A stretch of 52,237 nucleotides of DNA, from contig CAMYPN010000001.1 of the NCBI GenBank assembly GCA_947292085.1, positions 1-52,237 on the forward strand, in the 5' to 3' direction. A program made the position numbers and the translations under genes. Source of the stretch: an uncultured Gardnerella sp. GTDB lineage: Bacteria > Actinomycetota > Actinomycetes > Actinomycetales > Bifidobacteriaceae. The notes beneath the pieces are model-generated. The model was not told where the DNA came from and ran no database searches. It saw nothing but the letters and a program-made list of their open reading frames with translations. Positions 28,301 through 37,518 of this stretch are shown piece by piece (positions within the stretch are counted from its first letter, which is position 1; every line of letters starts with the position of its first letter).

Positions 28301-28876
28301 AATAAAGAAATTATCTCGCCCAAAAATATCCTGAAACTCGCCTGCAGCACGTAAAGCTTCTTTAAACTGGCCTAAGCGAAGACGCGTCTGAATAATCCCC
28401 GAAGGACAGCCAGAAGACGCTATAACTCCTTTAGAATAAGTTGACAATACTTCCTTATCCATACGCGGGTAGCGCATAACACGACCCTCAAGATTAGCAA
28501 CAGATGAGGCTTTAAGAAGATTAGTTAAACCTTCATCGTTTTGCGCCCACAAAGTCATATGCGTAATCAAACCACCGCCAGAAACGTCATCCGAATGCTG
28601 CTCTTCCGTGCCCCAATGCACGCGGCTCTTATCTTGTCTTGCAGTTTCAGGAGTAACATAGGCTTCAATGCCAATAATCGGCTTAATACCAGCCTTTACA
28701 GCCGTACTCCACATTTCGTACGCACCATGCATATTGCCGTGATCCGTAATAGCTACAGCTGGCATACCTAATTCTTTAGCACGATTAACTAAATCTGGAA
28801 TTTTAGAAGCTCCATCAAGCAACGAATAATGCGTGTGATTGTGCAAATGTACAAAATTGGTTTCCGGCTGACTCAT
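25304..28876 (-). CDS. dnaE: DNA polymerase III alpha subunit
   Basis: This is the replicative polymerase catalytic subunit. The 1190-residue protein has an N-terminal PHP domain (HNHTHYSLLDG at 12-22, TDHGNMHG at 44-51), then the PolC-type palm with catalytic aspartates in PDIDVDFD (418-425), the GPGRGSAAG motif just before it, a helix-hairpin-helix region and a C-terminal OB fold (~1010-1090). Length and domain order match DnaE1. It stands upstream of the hypothetical 24558-25289 and 46 bp downstream of rluD. Confidence 0.97.
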   Translation of the reverse strand: MSQPETNFVHLHNHTHYSLLDGASKIPDLVNRAKELGMPAVAITDHGNMHGAYEMWSTAVKAGIKPIIGIEAYVTPETARQDKSRVHWGTEEQHSDDVSGGGLITHMTLWAQNDEGLTNLLKASSVANLEGRVMRYPRMDKEVLSTYSKGVIASSGCPSGIIQTRLRLGQFKEALRAAGEFQDIFGRDNFFIELMNHGLSIETRVTKDLLEIAKKLNAPLLATNDLHYVHEEDREAQDAMLCINSGSRLDDPDRFKFDGSGYYLKSAEQMRELFKELPEACDNTLEIARRCNVMFDDGEDGAFMPQFDCPEGWDETSLFLKKVEEGLERRYNNNVPMEVLKQADYECGVICQMQFCGYFLVVADYINWAKAHGVMVGPGRGSAAGAMVAYAMGITELDPMKHGLIFERFLNPERVSLPDIDVDFDPDGRAKVLEYVGEKYGRDKVAQCVIYGTIKTKQALKDSARIMGYEFSVGEKITKVLPPAKNGKDMSLHDIFDEKSKRYAEAREFREMYDTDPDTHRITEEAKGIEGLIRQTGVHACATIMGSEPITNTSPLLERTDGTITTTFEYHTCETLGLVKMDFLGLSNLTVIRDTLQNIANNGKEPIDYTKIPLDDKPTYQLLSRGDTLGVFQLDSDGMRALLRTLKPDNFNDISALIALYRPGPMDMDSHTNYAKRKNGLQDIIPIHPEVAEPLKEVLDETYGLIVYQEQVQSAARILAGYSLGKADVLRRAMGKKKPEVLAKEKVPFFQGMKEHGYSQEAAQAVWDVLVPFSGYAFNKAHSAAYGLISYWTAYLKTHYPVEFMAALLQNERTNKDKTALYLGEARRMGIQVLQPDVNESVLEYSAVGDVVRFGLGAIRNVGDKAVNDIISERKSGRGKFVNFMDFIKRVPFTALNRRLVESLIKAGAFDSIDSNRRSLFQICYPAIDSIIALKRKQAEGQFDLFEDLDNSSDSSDASNNGMGDMQVTVPDVEEWDKKTKLNFEREMLGLYVSDHPLSGLSAVLSDLREMSIAQLIDNAKTMGDGQNVTLAGLVTSVDRRLSRKGNAWAIVTLEDMESSIQCMFFGKVYEASAKDLAIDQVARIRGQIEVRDETVSLRVTEFEIPTLESVDERPLTIVLPRVALERSRVEELRNILNRHPGCCEVHLALLDDSGKAQVLTLGDNFRIKRDTSLFAEMKIVFGPSCLPSV

Positions 28877-28921
28877 AGATGATATTCTATAAGCGAAAGT
28901 TGACCTCTAAAATCAAAAATG

Positions 28922-29935
28922 CTATTTTGACAATGCTCGCATGGCTTCTAAAGCGTGTTGCAAATCTGAAGTATACTGAGACTTTAACGTAACAGTTTTA
29001 CCGGTAGTAGGATGCGTAAAAGTAAGTTCCATAGAATGTAACCATTGTCTGCTTAAACCAAGATTTTTAGCCAAAACTGGGTTTGCACCATACATAGAAT
29101 CTCCGACTAGCGGATGTCCAATAGAAGTAAAGTGCACGCGTATTTGATGAGTTCGACCAGTTTCCAAATTAACACTAGCGAGAGTAGCTCTTCCGAAACG
29201 CTCAAGAACATCCCAGTGCGTTACAGCAGGTTTGCCATCAGAAGTAATAGTGAAACGAAAATCAGATACTTTTGCGCGTCCAATTGGAGCCTCAATAGTA
29301 GCTTTGTCTTGACTTAAGTCACCTTGTACAAGAGCATGATACGTTTTAATAACGCTGTGCTGAGCAAATTGCTGTTTCATAACCGTATAAGCGATATCGG
29401 TTTTACAAACAAGCATAAGACCGCTTGTTCCAACATCAAGACGACTTACTATACCGCGCCTATTTGCTTCGCCAAGAGTCGTAGTAATTTTAATTCCGCG
29501 TTTTTTTAACGCTTCATTTACGGTAGGACCACACCATCCGCTTGCAGCATGAGCAGCCATGCCAACAGGCTTATCAATTACAACAATATCTTCGTCCTCG
29601 TAAGCAATGGTCATACTCTGCTCAATATTTTGCCATTCTTGAGTTTCGTAAGAATTTTTAGATTCTGCAAATTCTTCAGTAGTAGATTCTTCAGTAGTAG
29701 ATTCTTCAGTTTTATTAACTTCAGATCTTACAGTTTTCGACAGTGTTTCGAAAAATACTATCTCGTCAGTATCTAGAAGAATTGCCGATTTATTTGCTTT
29801 TCGATTTGAAAGTTTTACTATACCTTGCGAAATAAGATTGCTCGCTTTTGAACGAGAAATATTACGTAACTGCGATATTGCAACGTCGAAACGACAACCG
29901 ACCAATTCTTCTGGAACTGGCATACTATGAACCAT
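28922..29935 (-). CDS. rluD: RluD-type 23S rRNA pseudouridine synthase
   Basis: It isomerises uridines in 23S rRNA helix 69 if a true RluD; other RluA-family targets are possible. The 337-residue protein has an N-terminal S4 RNA-binding domain (~8-60), an acidic Thr/Glu insert (~76-92, from a 15-bp DNA repeat) and the RluA catalytic domain with the nucleophile Asp167 in RLDVGTSGLMLV. It lies 15 bp after lspA, as in many bacteria. Confidence 0.93.
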   Translation of the reverse strand: MVHSMPVPEELVGCRFDVAISQLRNISRSKASNLISQGIVKLSNRKANKSAILLDTDEIVFFETLSKTVRSEVNKTEESTTEESTTEEFAESKNSYETQEWQNIEQSMTIAYEDEDIVVIDKPVGMAAHAASGWCGPTVNEALKKRGIKITTTLGEANRRGIVSRLDVGTSGLMLVCKTDIAYTVMKQQFAQHSVIKTYHALVQGDLSQDKATIEAPIGRAKVSDFRFTITSDGKPAVTHWDVLERFGRATLASVNLETGRTHQIRVHFTSIGHPLVGDSMYGANPVLAKNLGLSRQWLHSMELTFTHPTTGKTVTLKSQYTSDLQHALEAMRALSK

Positions 29936-29950
29936 ACTTTTTGCTGCTCT

Positions 29951-30526
29951 CTACTTACTGCTCTCTACTGATTCGTTTATATCTTCCGGTTGGTTAGAAT
30001 CTACGGGTTCTGTCTTATCATCTTTTTCGTCGGCATAAAATGGAGTTTCGAAAAGTATAAGAGCAACAAACCACAATCCTGCAAATACCAAAATAATATC
30101 TGCAACATTGCCAACAGACCATCCGTAATTTATAAAATCAACAACTTTGCCGTCCAAAAAATTTTCAGCATAAGTAGCTCTATCGATAAGATTTCCGAAA
30201 GCTCCAGCAAATCCAAGCGATAATGCTATAGTCCACTGCAAAGATGTTGTTCGACGAACCGCCGCAAGCATAGCACTACAAGCAATAATGGCCAAAATAC
30301 TAATTACGCAAGTTAAGCTTGATCCTAATCCAAATGAAGCTCCGGAATTTCTAACTAAAGCGAGCGAGAGGAAATTAGGAATGCACAAAATCTGCCTTCC
30401 GTATTGAAGCGCTCCAAGAGCCCACACTTTAGTAGCTCGATCTATTACAAGCCCAACAATTACAATAAGTGCAAAAACGGCTACGCGCGTACGCAGCCGT
30501 TTCACACGCACATCTCTATGCGCCAA
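29951..30526 (-). CDS. lspA: Lipoprotein signal peptidase (signal peptidase II)
   Basis: LspA cleaves the signal peptide of diacylglyceryl-modified prolipoproteins in the membrane. The 191-residue protein has four membrane segments. The catalytic aspartates are Asp115 in GNLIDR and Asp143 in NVADI. The C-terminal ~30 residues are a hydrophilic tail not needed by the fold. The likely start is an unusual TTG. It forms a pair with rluD. Confidence 0.94.
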   Translation of the reverse strand: MAHRDVRVKRLRTRVAVFALIVIVGLVIDRATKVWALGALQYGRQILCIPNFLSLALVRNSGASFGLGSSLTCVISILAIIACSAMLAAVRRTTSLQWTIALSLGFAGAFGNLIDRATYAENFLDGKVVDFINYGWSVGNVADIILVFAGLWFVALILFETPFYADEKDDKTEPVDSNQPEDINESVESSK

Positions 30527-30585
30527 TGTTTATCCAATCTTTAAGGGAATAAACTTATAAGTAAAGCTCAAAAGCTAAGCTATAC

Positions 30586-31899
30586 TTAATTTTCTTTATT
30601 CTCTTCCTGCTTATCATCTTTGCCTAAGTTATCAAACGCATTCTCGTCAGAAACTTGAGCAACAAGCTGACCCAAGAAGTCCTTCAAACGAGCACGATAT
30701 TCGCTTTCGAACTGCTTAAGGCTCTGAATATTTCCTTCGATAACCTTGGTCTGCTTATCCAAGTTCTCATGAACCTGACGTGAGTAAGCATCAGCAGCAG
30801 TGCGAGTTGTTGAGTCGTACTCTGCGGCACGATGCTGTACTTCAGACTCATACTGATCAGCTTGATCATGCACTTGCTTAGCGTAATCATCTGCAGCCTG
30901 ACGAACCTTACCAGAGTAAGCATCAGCCTCATTGTGAGCGCGTGCTGCATAAGCATCAGCGTCGGAACGTGTACGAGCAGAATAATCATCAGCATCGTCA
31001 CGAGTTTGCTTGCTATATTCTTCAGCCTCAGAACGAGTACGAGCAGAATAATCATCAGCCTTAGCAACAGTTTCGTTGTAACGAGCCTGGCCTTCTTCAA
31101 CAATCTGCTGAGCCTTAGCCTTGCCCTTATCTACATACTGATCGTGAAGCTGCATTGCAAGAGTCAACATTGCAGTAGCACGCTCTGGCTCCGAACCACT
31201 AACTTCAGCACCAGCACCAGCAATCTTCTGCAAGCTACCAGTTTCAGTATTTGGTTCCAACTTAGCAACTTGCTGACGAAGCTGCTCTTCACGCTGACGA
31301 GACTCCTCTAACTGCTGAGTAAGCTCATTCACCCTTACGTTCTCCTGCTGGGTAACTACAAGCTGCTGACGTACAGTCTCAAGTTCACGGCCGAGTGTCT
31401 CGCTGCTTGCACGGAAGTCGTCACGTTCGCGAGTAACGTCTTCCAATTCTTTAGCAAGCTTCTTATCATTATCAGATTTAGCTGCCTGAGCTGTAAGCTG
31501 ATCAACTTGAGCACCAAGACCATCCAGCTGCTCTTTAAGCTGCTGATTCTGCAATGCTAGAGCACGGTTGCTTTCTTCAGCTTCAGCAAGTTTCGCAGCA
31601 GTAACATCATTGTGATTATCGTTAGGCTTATTTGCAGCAGCACGCAGATTTTCATTTTCTTTTGTAAGAGAATTAACCTTATCTGTTAACTCAGTAATCT
31701 TAGTGTTAAGACCAGCAACATCTGAACCCAGAGACTGTGTGGAAGCCCCAAGTCCTTGCACGGCCTGCTGACCGAGCGCTTCTATTGTTTCTGTAACCTG
31801 ATCGAGAAACTCGTCAACCTCGTCGACGTCGTATCCTCCTTTGAAACGCACAATCTGGAAGGTATGCTCTCGAATATCTTTAGGCGTTAACAGAGCCAT
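30586..31899 (-). CDS. wag31: DivIVA/Wag31 polar growth scaffold with long coiled coil
   Basis: DivIVA proteins sense curved membrane and organise polar or septal wall growth. The 437-residue protein has the N-terminal DivIVA lipid-binding domain (LLTPKDIREHTFQIVRF, then GYDVDEVDEFLDQV, 1-~40). A helical region with coiled coils follows (~60-225), then a second block at ~265-395 with an 11-residue repeat of the form A-D-x-Y-S-x-x-x-R-x-x. It is much longer than mycobacterial Wag31 (~260). It lies in the ftsZ-sepF-yggT-wag31 run. Confidence 0.93.
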   Translation of the reverse strand: MALLTPKDIREHTFQIVRFKGGYDVDEVDEFLDQVTETIEALGQQAVQGLGASTQSLGSDVAGLNTKITELTDKVNSLTKENENLRAAANKPNDNHNDVTAAKLAEAEESNRALALQNQQLKEQLDGLGAQVDQLTAQAAKSDNDKKLAKELEDVTRERDDFRASSETLGRELETVRQQLVVTQQENVRVNELTQQLEESRQREEQLRQQVAKLEPNTETGSLQKIAGAGAEVSGSEPERATAMLTLAMQLHDQYVDKGKAKAQQIVEEGQARYNETVAKADDYSARTRSEAEEYSKQTRDDADDYSARTRSDADAYAARAHNEADAYSGKVRQAADDYAKQVHDQADQYESEVQHRAAEYDSTTRTAADAYSRQVHENLDKQTKVIEGNIQSLKQFESEYRARLKDFLGQLVAQVSDENAFDNLGKDDKQEENKEN

Positions 31900-31950
31900 A
31901 TCTTTACACCTCGCTTTTGGGGACGCAGCTCTTTGATATACCTCTTAAAT

Positions 31951-31979
31951 GCTATCACGCCCGCAGAAGATTAGGTCAA
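31951..31979 (-). promoter_or_regulatory. Possible wag31 promoter
   Basis: TTGACC (complement at 31974-31979), 17 bp, then GATAGC (31951-31956) lie ~50 bp upstream of the wag31 start. The -35 is good, the -10 is weak. The remaining gap to yggT (31980-32141) is very AT-rich and includes a 13-bp tandem repeat near 32118-32155. Confidence 0.35.
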
Positions 31980-32141
31980 AAAGCTCACTTAACTTATAAC
32001 AAGTAATATTTAATTTTTTATTATATTCTATAGATACTTTACTTATATCACTATGGATTATTTTATTTTCTAAAATTTTTGCATTTAATAAAATATTTTT
32101 AATTATTTCTGCTGTTTAAATCTAATATTTAAATCCAATAT

Positions 32142-32498
32142 TTAAATCCAAATTTCTAAAACAATTAGCAGGAAGTAAAAAATCATAAAACTTAAATCCA
32201 AACTAATTCCGCCTAAACGCATACTGGAAGGAATAAGTCGTCTAATAAAACGCAAAGGTGGTTCTGTTATGTAGTACACAATTCTAATAAGTTCATATAC
32301 GAGTCCGCGAGGATGATAATTGCGAGCAAGCAGCAGAATCCAATCAAGCACTGCTCTAATTATGAAAATTGTCATATATGCGTTTAAGAAGAAGTGGAAT
32401 ATAAGCCAGGAGTAAAAAATTATAGGAGATTCAAATATGTACGTTCCAAATATGGAAGAAACTGTAACGTTTGTTAATTCTTTACTTAATTCCCCCAC
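32142..32498 (-). CDS. YggT family membrane protein
   Basis: A 118-residue protein with two hydrophobic segments (about 25-50 and 95-117) flanking the YggT motif (LDWILLLARNYHPRGLVYELIR, in family style, and TEPPLRFIRRLIP). YggT proteins follow sepF in many Actinobacteria and Firmicutes and are linked to division or turgor; the exact role is unknown. It starts with GTG after AAGGGG. Confidence 0.88.
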   Translation of the reverse strand: MGELSKELTNVTVSSIFGTYIFESPIIFYSWLIFHFFLNAYMTIFIIRAVLDWILLLARNYHPRGLVYELIRIVYYITEPPLRFIRRLIPSSMRLGGISLDLSFMIFYFLLIVLEIWI

Positions 32499-32569
32499 TT
32501 TTACCCCTTTTAGTAGCTTATTTTTAAGTTGATAATTTTACTAACAAAAATTTATATTTGCTAAATAGT

Positions 32570-32601
32570 GAAGGCAATGCTTCTTTAGAAACATTGCCTT
32601 C
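32570..32601 (-). terminator. Hairpin downstream of sepF
   Basis: GAAGGCAATG (32570-32579) pairs with CATTGCCTTC (32592-32601), a perfect 10-bp stem with a 12-nt loop, about 50 bp beyond the sepF stop. The following T-rich stretch is imperfect, so termination may be partial and allow some readthrough into yggT. Confidence 0.55.
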
Positions 32602-32650
32602 ATCTGCACATATACATAGTTCAGCAGTTTAAGCTTGCTTACTAGAAAAT

Positions 32651-33112
32651 TTACGAGAACAAATCTCTAGCAGCACCGTTTACTGGAGCATCTTCAACTT
32701 TTATATTTACCTGTGCTGGGCTGAGAAGGAACACTCTAGGCGTTACTCTCTCAATCGATCCTCGCACACCAAACACAACTCCAGCAGAAAAATCAACGAT
32801 TCTATACGCTACTGACTCAGTAACTCCAGTAAGATTCAACACTACTGGTGTACCGTCACGAAGAGCGCGACCAACGAGCTGCGCATCATCGTAAGACTTA
32901 GGGTGAATCGTAGTAATACGGCTCATGCGACCAACGCTTGTCGTGCGAGGACTTGCTGCACGAGAAACATCAGAACGCTGAGAAGTCGCAGAAGCAACTG
33001 AATGATCATTGTCGAAGGAAGTATCTTGAGCTTCCTGCTCAACGTAATCATCATCTTCTGGAACATCTGCCATACCAACATACGACATCATGTTCTTCAT
33101 AAACCCAGCCAT
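32651..33112 (-). CDS. sepF: Cell division protein SepF
   Basis: SepF ties FtsZ filaments to the membrane and is essential in Actinobacteria that lack FtsA. The 153-residue protein starts MAGFMKNMMSYVG, an amphipathic membrane-binding helix. An acidic linker follows to ~60, then the SepF core (~62-140, including ALRDGTPVVLNL and GVVFGVRGSIERV). It starts 25 bp after ftsZ with an AGGGAGG site, in the same operon. Confidence 0.95.
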   Translation of the reverse strand: MAGFMKNMMSYVGMADVPEDDDYVEQEAQDTSFDNDHSVASATSQRSDVSRAASPRTTSVGRMSRITTIHPKSYDDAQLVGRALRDGTPVVLNLTGVTESVAYRIVDFSAGVVFGVRGSIERVTPRVFLLSPAQVNIKVEDAPVNGAARDLFS

Positions 33113-33137
33113 GAAGCGACCCTCCCTTCGTTATGAT

Positions 33138-34349
33138 TTAACGCAGAAAATCAGGAATATCCAATTCGTCTGGTTCAGCAGTTTGCTGAGGAGTGCTCAT
33201 AGGCTGGAACTGCTGAGGAGCAGGCTGAGTTTCAAATACAGACTGTACCTTAGTTGCAGCAGGCTGAGCTGGAGCAGAAACAGGCAAACTTGCAGGTGCA
33301 GGAGAAGTTGACTGAGCTGGTGCAACAGACTTCACATCAGCCTGCATGTCCACAAACTGACCAGCTTTGCTTCCTTCTTCTGCTTTTGGATGAGAATCAA
33401 ATCCTGCAGCAATAACAGTAACGCGAACTTCGTCACCGTAGGAATCATCCAAAGAAAGACCCCAAATAATCTGAGCTTCTGGATGTATGGCCTTACGAAC
33501 AAGCTCGGTAGCAGCAGATGCTTCCTGAAGTTTCAAATCGCTTGGGCCGGCGATGTTAATCAAAGCACCGTGAGCACCTTCAATGCTTTCTTCAAGCAGT
33601 GGCGAACTAATTGCAATCTCTGCAGCTTGAGTAGCACGATCTTCACCCTTAGCAGAACCAATACCGAACAATGCAGTACCAGCTCCACGAAGAATAGCTG
33701 TTACATCGGAAAAATCAACATGGATGTAAGAATTCGTGGTAATCAAGTCCGTAATACCTTGCACACCAGCAAGAAGTGCAGTATCAGCAGTCTTGAACGC
33801 ATCAATAATACCAATCGTTCTATCAGAAATTTCCAACAAACGATCATTAGGAATCACAATCAACGCATCTACTTCGTTACGAAGATTTTCGATACCAAGT
33901 TTCGCAGATGCTGCACGCTGTGGTCCTTCAAAACCAAATGGACGCGTAACCACAGCAATAGTCAACGCACCCTGCTGATGTGCTGCACGCGCAACGATTG
34001 GGCTGGCACCTGTACCAGTGCCACCGCCTTCGCCGCATGTAACGAACACCATATCAGCGCCCTTTAATGCTTCTTCAATGTCGGATTGATGATCCTGAGC
34101 CGCCTTAGCACCCTTTTCAGGGTCCGCACCAGCGCCGAGGCCTCTACTTGAAGCATCAGATAATGAAATCTTCACATCAGCGTCAGAACGCAACAAATCC
34201 TTAGCATCAGTGTTAATAGCTACGAATTCTACATTCTGCAAACCCTCGGTGATCATTCGGTTGACGGCGTTACCACCGGCTCCACCGACGCCGACTACCT
34301 TGATGATGGTTTTGTCGTTGAAATTGTCAGTCTGGGCAATCTCGCTCAC
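33138..34349 (-). CDS. ftsZ: Cell division GTPase FtsZ
   Basis: FtsZ is the tubulin homologue that forms the cytokinetic ring. The 403-residue protein has VGVGGAGGNAVNRM (20-33), the tubulin signature GGGTGTGASP (~107-116) and a variable Ala/Pro/Gln linker (~325-390). It ends with the conserved tail ELDIPDFLR, which binds SepF or FtsA-type partners. It starts with GTG after AGGAGA and lies upstream of sepF, with a 237-bp AT-rich gap to dus. Confidence 0.98.
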   Translation of the reverse strand: MSEIAQTDNFNDKTIIKVVGVGGAGGNAVNRMITEGLQNVEFVAINTDAKDLLRSDADVKISLSDASSRGLGAGADPEKGAKAAQDHQSDIEEALKGADMVFVTCGEGGGTGTGASPIVARAAHQQGALTIAVVTRPFGFEGPQRAASAKLGIENLRNEVDALIVIPNDRLLEISDRTIGIIDAFKTADTALLAGVQGITDLITTNSYIHVDFSDVTAILRGAGTALFGIGSAKGEDRATQAAEIAISSPLLEESIEGAHGALINIAGPSDLKLQEASAATELVRKAIHPEAQIIWGLSLDDSYGDEVRVTVIAAGFDSHPKAEEGSKAGQFVDMQADVKSVAPAQSTSPAPASLPVSAPAQPAATKVQSVFETQPAPQQFQPMSTPQQTAEPDELDIPDFLR

Positions 34350-34586
34350 CGTTGTCTCCTGTCACTCACGCACGTTTACGCAATACTTTAGCGCAAAACG
34401 CTCGATATTGGCGACGTTTTAACAATAAAAACTGAAAAAATGTCACTTCTTTGATAATACACCCGGCACTATGCAAATACTTAACGTGTAATATACAACA
34501 AATGTTTAATTAAATAAACAAAAGTAAAAGTGCCGATTATACTAGCCGAAAAACCCTAGAAAAACTTAGGAAATTCGCATTAAATT

Positions 34587-35789
34587 TTAATAGCTGGCAT
34601 CCATAGGATCGTCACCAAATAAAGCCTCACGTTCCTCATGATTGGTTATACGCGAATCTAACCATCCATAAGGAAGATGAACTTTTTTAGCAAAACGAAC
34701 ACGTCCTCGCGGCGTGTCTAAAACCTGCTCAGGCAAACGCAACGAACCATCAAGCATATCAATATTACGCTTAACATCTTCAATTGATTCGCACTCCATA
34801 AAGTTTTTACGAGTGCCGCCGCCAACAGGAAAACCCTTCAAATACCAGGCTACATGCTTGCGCAAATCATGCACAGCCATACGCTCGTCGCCATCATAAA
34901 ACTCAACAAGAAGCTGCAAATGATGCAAAATAACAGAACAAACTTCTGACAAAGTTGGATTTACGCGACTTTCGCTACCCTCGCAAGCAGATCGAATATC
35001 AGCAAAAATCCACGGCCTACCTTGACAGCCTCTACCGATAGCAACGCCAGCGCAACCAGTTTCCTTAAACATTGCTAGCGCATCATCCGCACCCCAAATG
35101 TCACCATTTCCAAAAACAGGAATATCAAGAGACTCTACAAGCTCACCAATACGCTGCCAATCAGAGTGACCGCCATAATATTCAGCAGTTGTACGAGCAT
35201 GCAAAGTAACAGCCGCACAACCCTCTTCTTGCGCAATATGGCCAGCTTGCATGAAAGTCTCGTGGTCTTCATCAATACCAACACGGAATTTAGCCGTAAC
35301 AGGTATTCCTGCTGGCTCACACACGCCAACAACGCGATGCAAAATCTCCTGCAACAAATCAGTTTTCCAAGGAAGAGCAGAACCGCCGCCGCGCCTTGTA
35401 ACTTTTGGAACCGGACAGCCGAAGTTTAAGTCAACATGATCAGCCATGTTTTCATCAACAACAATTCGTGCAGCCTGCTCAACAATAGAAGGATTCACTC
35501 CATAAAGTTGCAAAGAACGCACTTTTTCACTAGGCGCAAAACGGCATAAACGCAAAGCTTTTGGATTTCTTGCAACCAATGCGCGCGCAGTAATCATTTC
35601 TGCTACATAAAGCCCATCAGGACCATATTCGCGGCAAATTACACGAAAAGGCCAGTTAGTAATACCAGCCATAGGTGAAAGAACTACAGGAGTAGCTACG
35701 TGAATTTTACCTAAATTTACTGGCTTGATTGCGCAAGCCGAATCAGCCTGCGCAATCCCAGTTTCCACAGTATTCTGCGACATTTGCAC
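34587..35789 (-). CDS. dus: tRNA-dihydrouridine synthase, DusB type
   Basis: It reduces specific uridines in tRNA using FMN and NADPH. The 400-residue protein is a TIM barrel. Its motifs are SPMAGITNWPFR (38-49), LNFGCPVPK with catalytic Cys125, KFRVGIDEDH and the FMN-binding FGNGDIW and GVAIGRGCQGRPW. A ~70-residue C-terminal helical domain completes it. It starts 14 bp after glyS. Confidence 0.94.
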   Translation of the reverse strand: MQMSQNTVETGIAQADSACAIKPVNLGKIHVATPVVLSPMAGITNWPFRVICREYGPDGLYVAEMITARALVARNPKALRLCRFAPSEKVRSLQLYGVNPSIVEQAARIVVDENMADHVDLNFGCPVPKVTRRGGGSALPWKTDLLQEILHRVVGVCEPAGIPVTAKFRVGIDEDHETFMQAGHIAQEEGCAAVTLHARTTAEYYGGHSDWQRIGELVESLDIPVFGNGDIWGADDALAMFKETGCAGVAIGRGCQGRPWIFADIRSACEGSESRVNPTLSEVCSVILHHLQLLVEFYDGDERMAVHDLRKHVAWYLKGFPVGGGTRKNFMECESIEDVKRNIDMLDGSLRLPEQVLDTPRGRVRFAKKVHLPYGWLDSRITNHEEREALFGDDPMDASY

Positions 35790-35803
35790 GTCTTTAGAAG
35801 AAG

Positions 35804-37324
35804 TTAGTACAAGCCACCAGCTTGAGCAATCTGCACAGGCTTAGACTCATCCTCTCCTACTTCCTTAGAAACATCCATACCACCATCAGCAGCACGAGTT
35901 CCAACTATTTCAGCAGGACCCTGAGGATAACGTACGCGCTTCTCGTTAATACGGCTAGCAACATAATCCGCAACCTTGTCGAGAGAAACTCTCTCCTGCT
36001 GCATAGTGTCGCGCTCACGAATTGTTACAGCGTGGTCTTCCAAAGTATCAAAATCAACTGTTACACACAGAGGCGTACCAATTTCATCCTCACGACGGTA
36101 GCGGCGACCAATAGCACCAGCTTCATCGTAATCAATAACCCAATCATGCTGACGCAAATCCGCAGCCAAATCTTGAGCAACAGCCTGCAATTCTGGCTTC
36201 TTACTCAGAGGCAAAACAGCAGCCTTAACAGGAGCCAAACGCGGATCGAGACGAAGAACAGTACGCTTATCAACTCCACCCTTAGTGTTTGGAGCTTCAT
36301 CAACGTCGTAAGCATCAACCAAGAACGCCATAAGCGAACGCGTAAGACCCGCAGCAGGCTCAATAACGTAAGGAACGTACTTCTCACCAGTAGCCTGATT
36401 AAAGTAGCTCAAATCCTCGCCGGAATGCTTAGCATGAGCAGACAAATCGTAATCTGTACGGTTTGCAATACCTTCAAGCTCTCCCCAGTCAGACCCCTGG
36501 AAGCCGAATTTGTACTCAATATCGACAGTGCGCTTTGAATAATGGCTGAGCTTCTCCTTAGGATGCTCATACATGCGCAAGTTTTCTGGCTTAACACCCA
36601 AATCAACATACCAGCGAACGCGAGTATCAATCCAATACTGATGCCAAGCTTCGTCAGTTCCAGGCTCTACAAAGAACTCCATTTCCATCTGCTCAAACTC
36701 GCGAGTACGGAAAATAAAGTTTCCAGGAGTAATTTCGTTACGGAAAGACTTACCAATATTCGCAATACCAAAAGGTGGCTTCTGGCGAGTAGAAGTCATA
36801 ACGTTCTTGAAATCAACAAAAATACCCTGAGCTGTTTCTGGACGCAAATAATGCAAGCTATTTTCGTCTTCAACCGGCCCTAAATGAGTACGAAGCATCA
36901 TATTGAAGTCTCGTGGCTCAGTCCAGTTTCCGCGAGTACCGCAATCTGGGCAAGCAATATCCTTCAAACCATTCTCAGGCATCTTATCACCGTGCTTCTC
37001 AGCATAAGACTCTTCGAGCTTATCGGCACGATGACGCTTATGGCAGTTCAAGCACTCAATCAAAGGATCATTGAATACAGAAACGTGACCGGAAGCAACC
37101 CACACTTGGGAAGGCAGAATAACAGAAGTATCTACACCAACTACATCTCCACGAGTGGTGACCATTGCGCGCCACCATTCACGCTTGATGTTATCTTTTA
37201 AAGCCACGCCCAAAGGACCATAATCCCAAGCAGAACGTGTACCACCATAAATTTCGCCAGCAGGGAACACAAATCCTCGACGCTTAGCCAAGGAAACAAC
37301 TTCATCAAGCTTTGAAACAGCCAC
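35804..37324 (-). CDS. glyS: Glycyl-tRNA synthetase, class II alpha2 type
   Basis: It charges tRNA-Gly with glycine. The 506-residue protein has the class II core (motif 1-like [15 protein letters not shown], motif 2 around [25 protein letters not shown] in family style, motif 3 near [10 protein letters not shown]) and a C-terminal anticodon-binding domain (~375-475). The last ~25 residues are a variable tail. It starts with GTG after AAAGGTG and is divergent from the 37519 gene. Confidence 0.96.
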   Translation of the reverse strand: MAVSKLDEVVSLAKRRGFVFPAGEIYGGTRSAWDYGPLGVALKDNIKREWWRAMVTTRGDVVGVDTSVILPSQVWVASGHVSVFNDPLIECLNCHKRHRADKLEESYAEKHGDKMPENGLKDIACPDCGTRGNWTEPRDFNMMLRTHLGPVEDENSLHYLRPETAQGIFVDFKNVMTSTRQKPPFGIANIGKSFRNEITPGNFIFRTREFEQMEMEFFVEPGTDEAWHQYWIDTRVRWYVDLGVKPENLRMYEHPKEKLSHYSKRTVDIEYKFGFQGSDWGELEGIANRTDYDLSAHAKHSGEDLSYFNQATGEKYVPYVIEPAAGLTRSLMAFLVDAYDVDEAPNTKGGVDKRTVLRLDPRLAPVKAAVLPLSKKPELQAVAQDLAADLRQHDWVIDYDEAGAIGRRYRREDEIGTPLCVTVDFDTLEDHAVTIRERDTMQQERVSLDKVADYVASRINEKRVRYPQGPAEIVGTRAADGGMDVSKEVGEDESKPVQIAQAGGLY

Positions 37325-37518
37325 AATACACCTTTTTCGTAAAATCTTAAGAAAATTCGGGTGAAAACGGTGTTTATTATAGAAAAACCCTCTGACTCTA
37401 AAACTCTAATTTATAAAAATAAGTAAGTTAACACTTTACAAGCACTATCGAAAGATTATGAAAAATAAAGATACAATAAAAAATAGCTAAGATTAATCAC
37501 AATCGAAACGAGTAAAAA

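Noticed and set aside
37325..37518. T-box riboswitch ahead of glyS
   Set aside because: The upstream gap is short and AT-rich, with no T-box sequence or specifier-loop structure visible.
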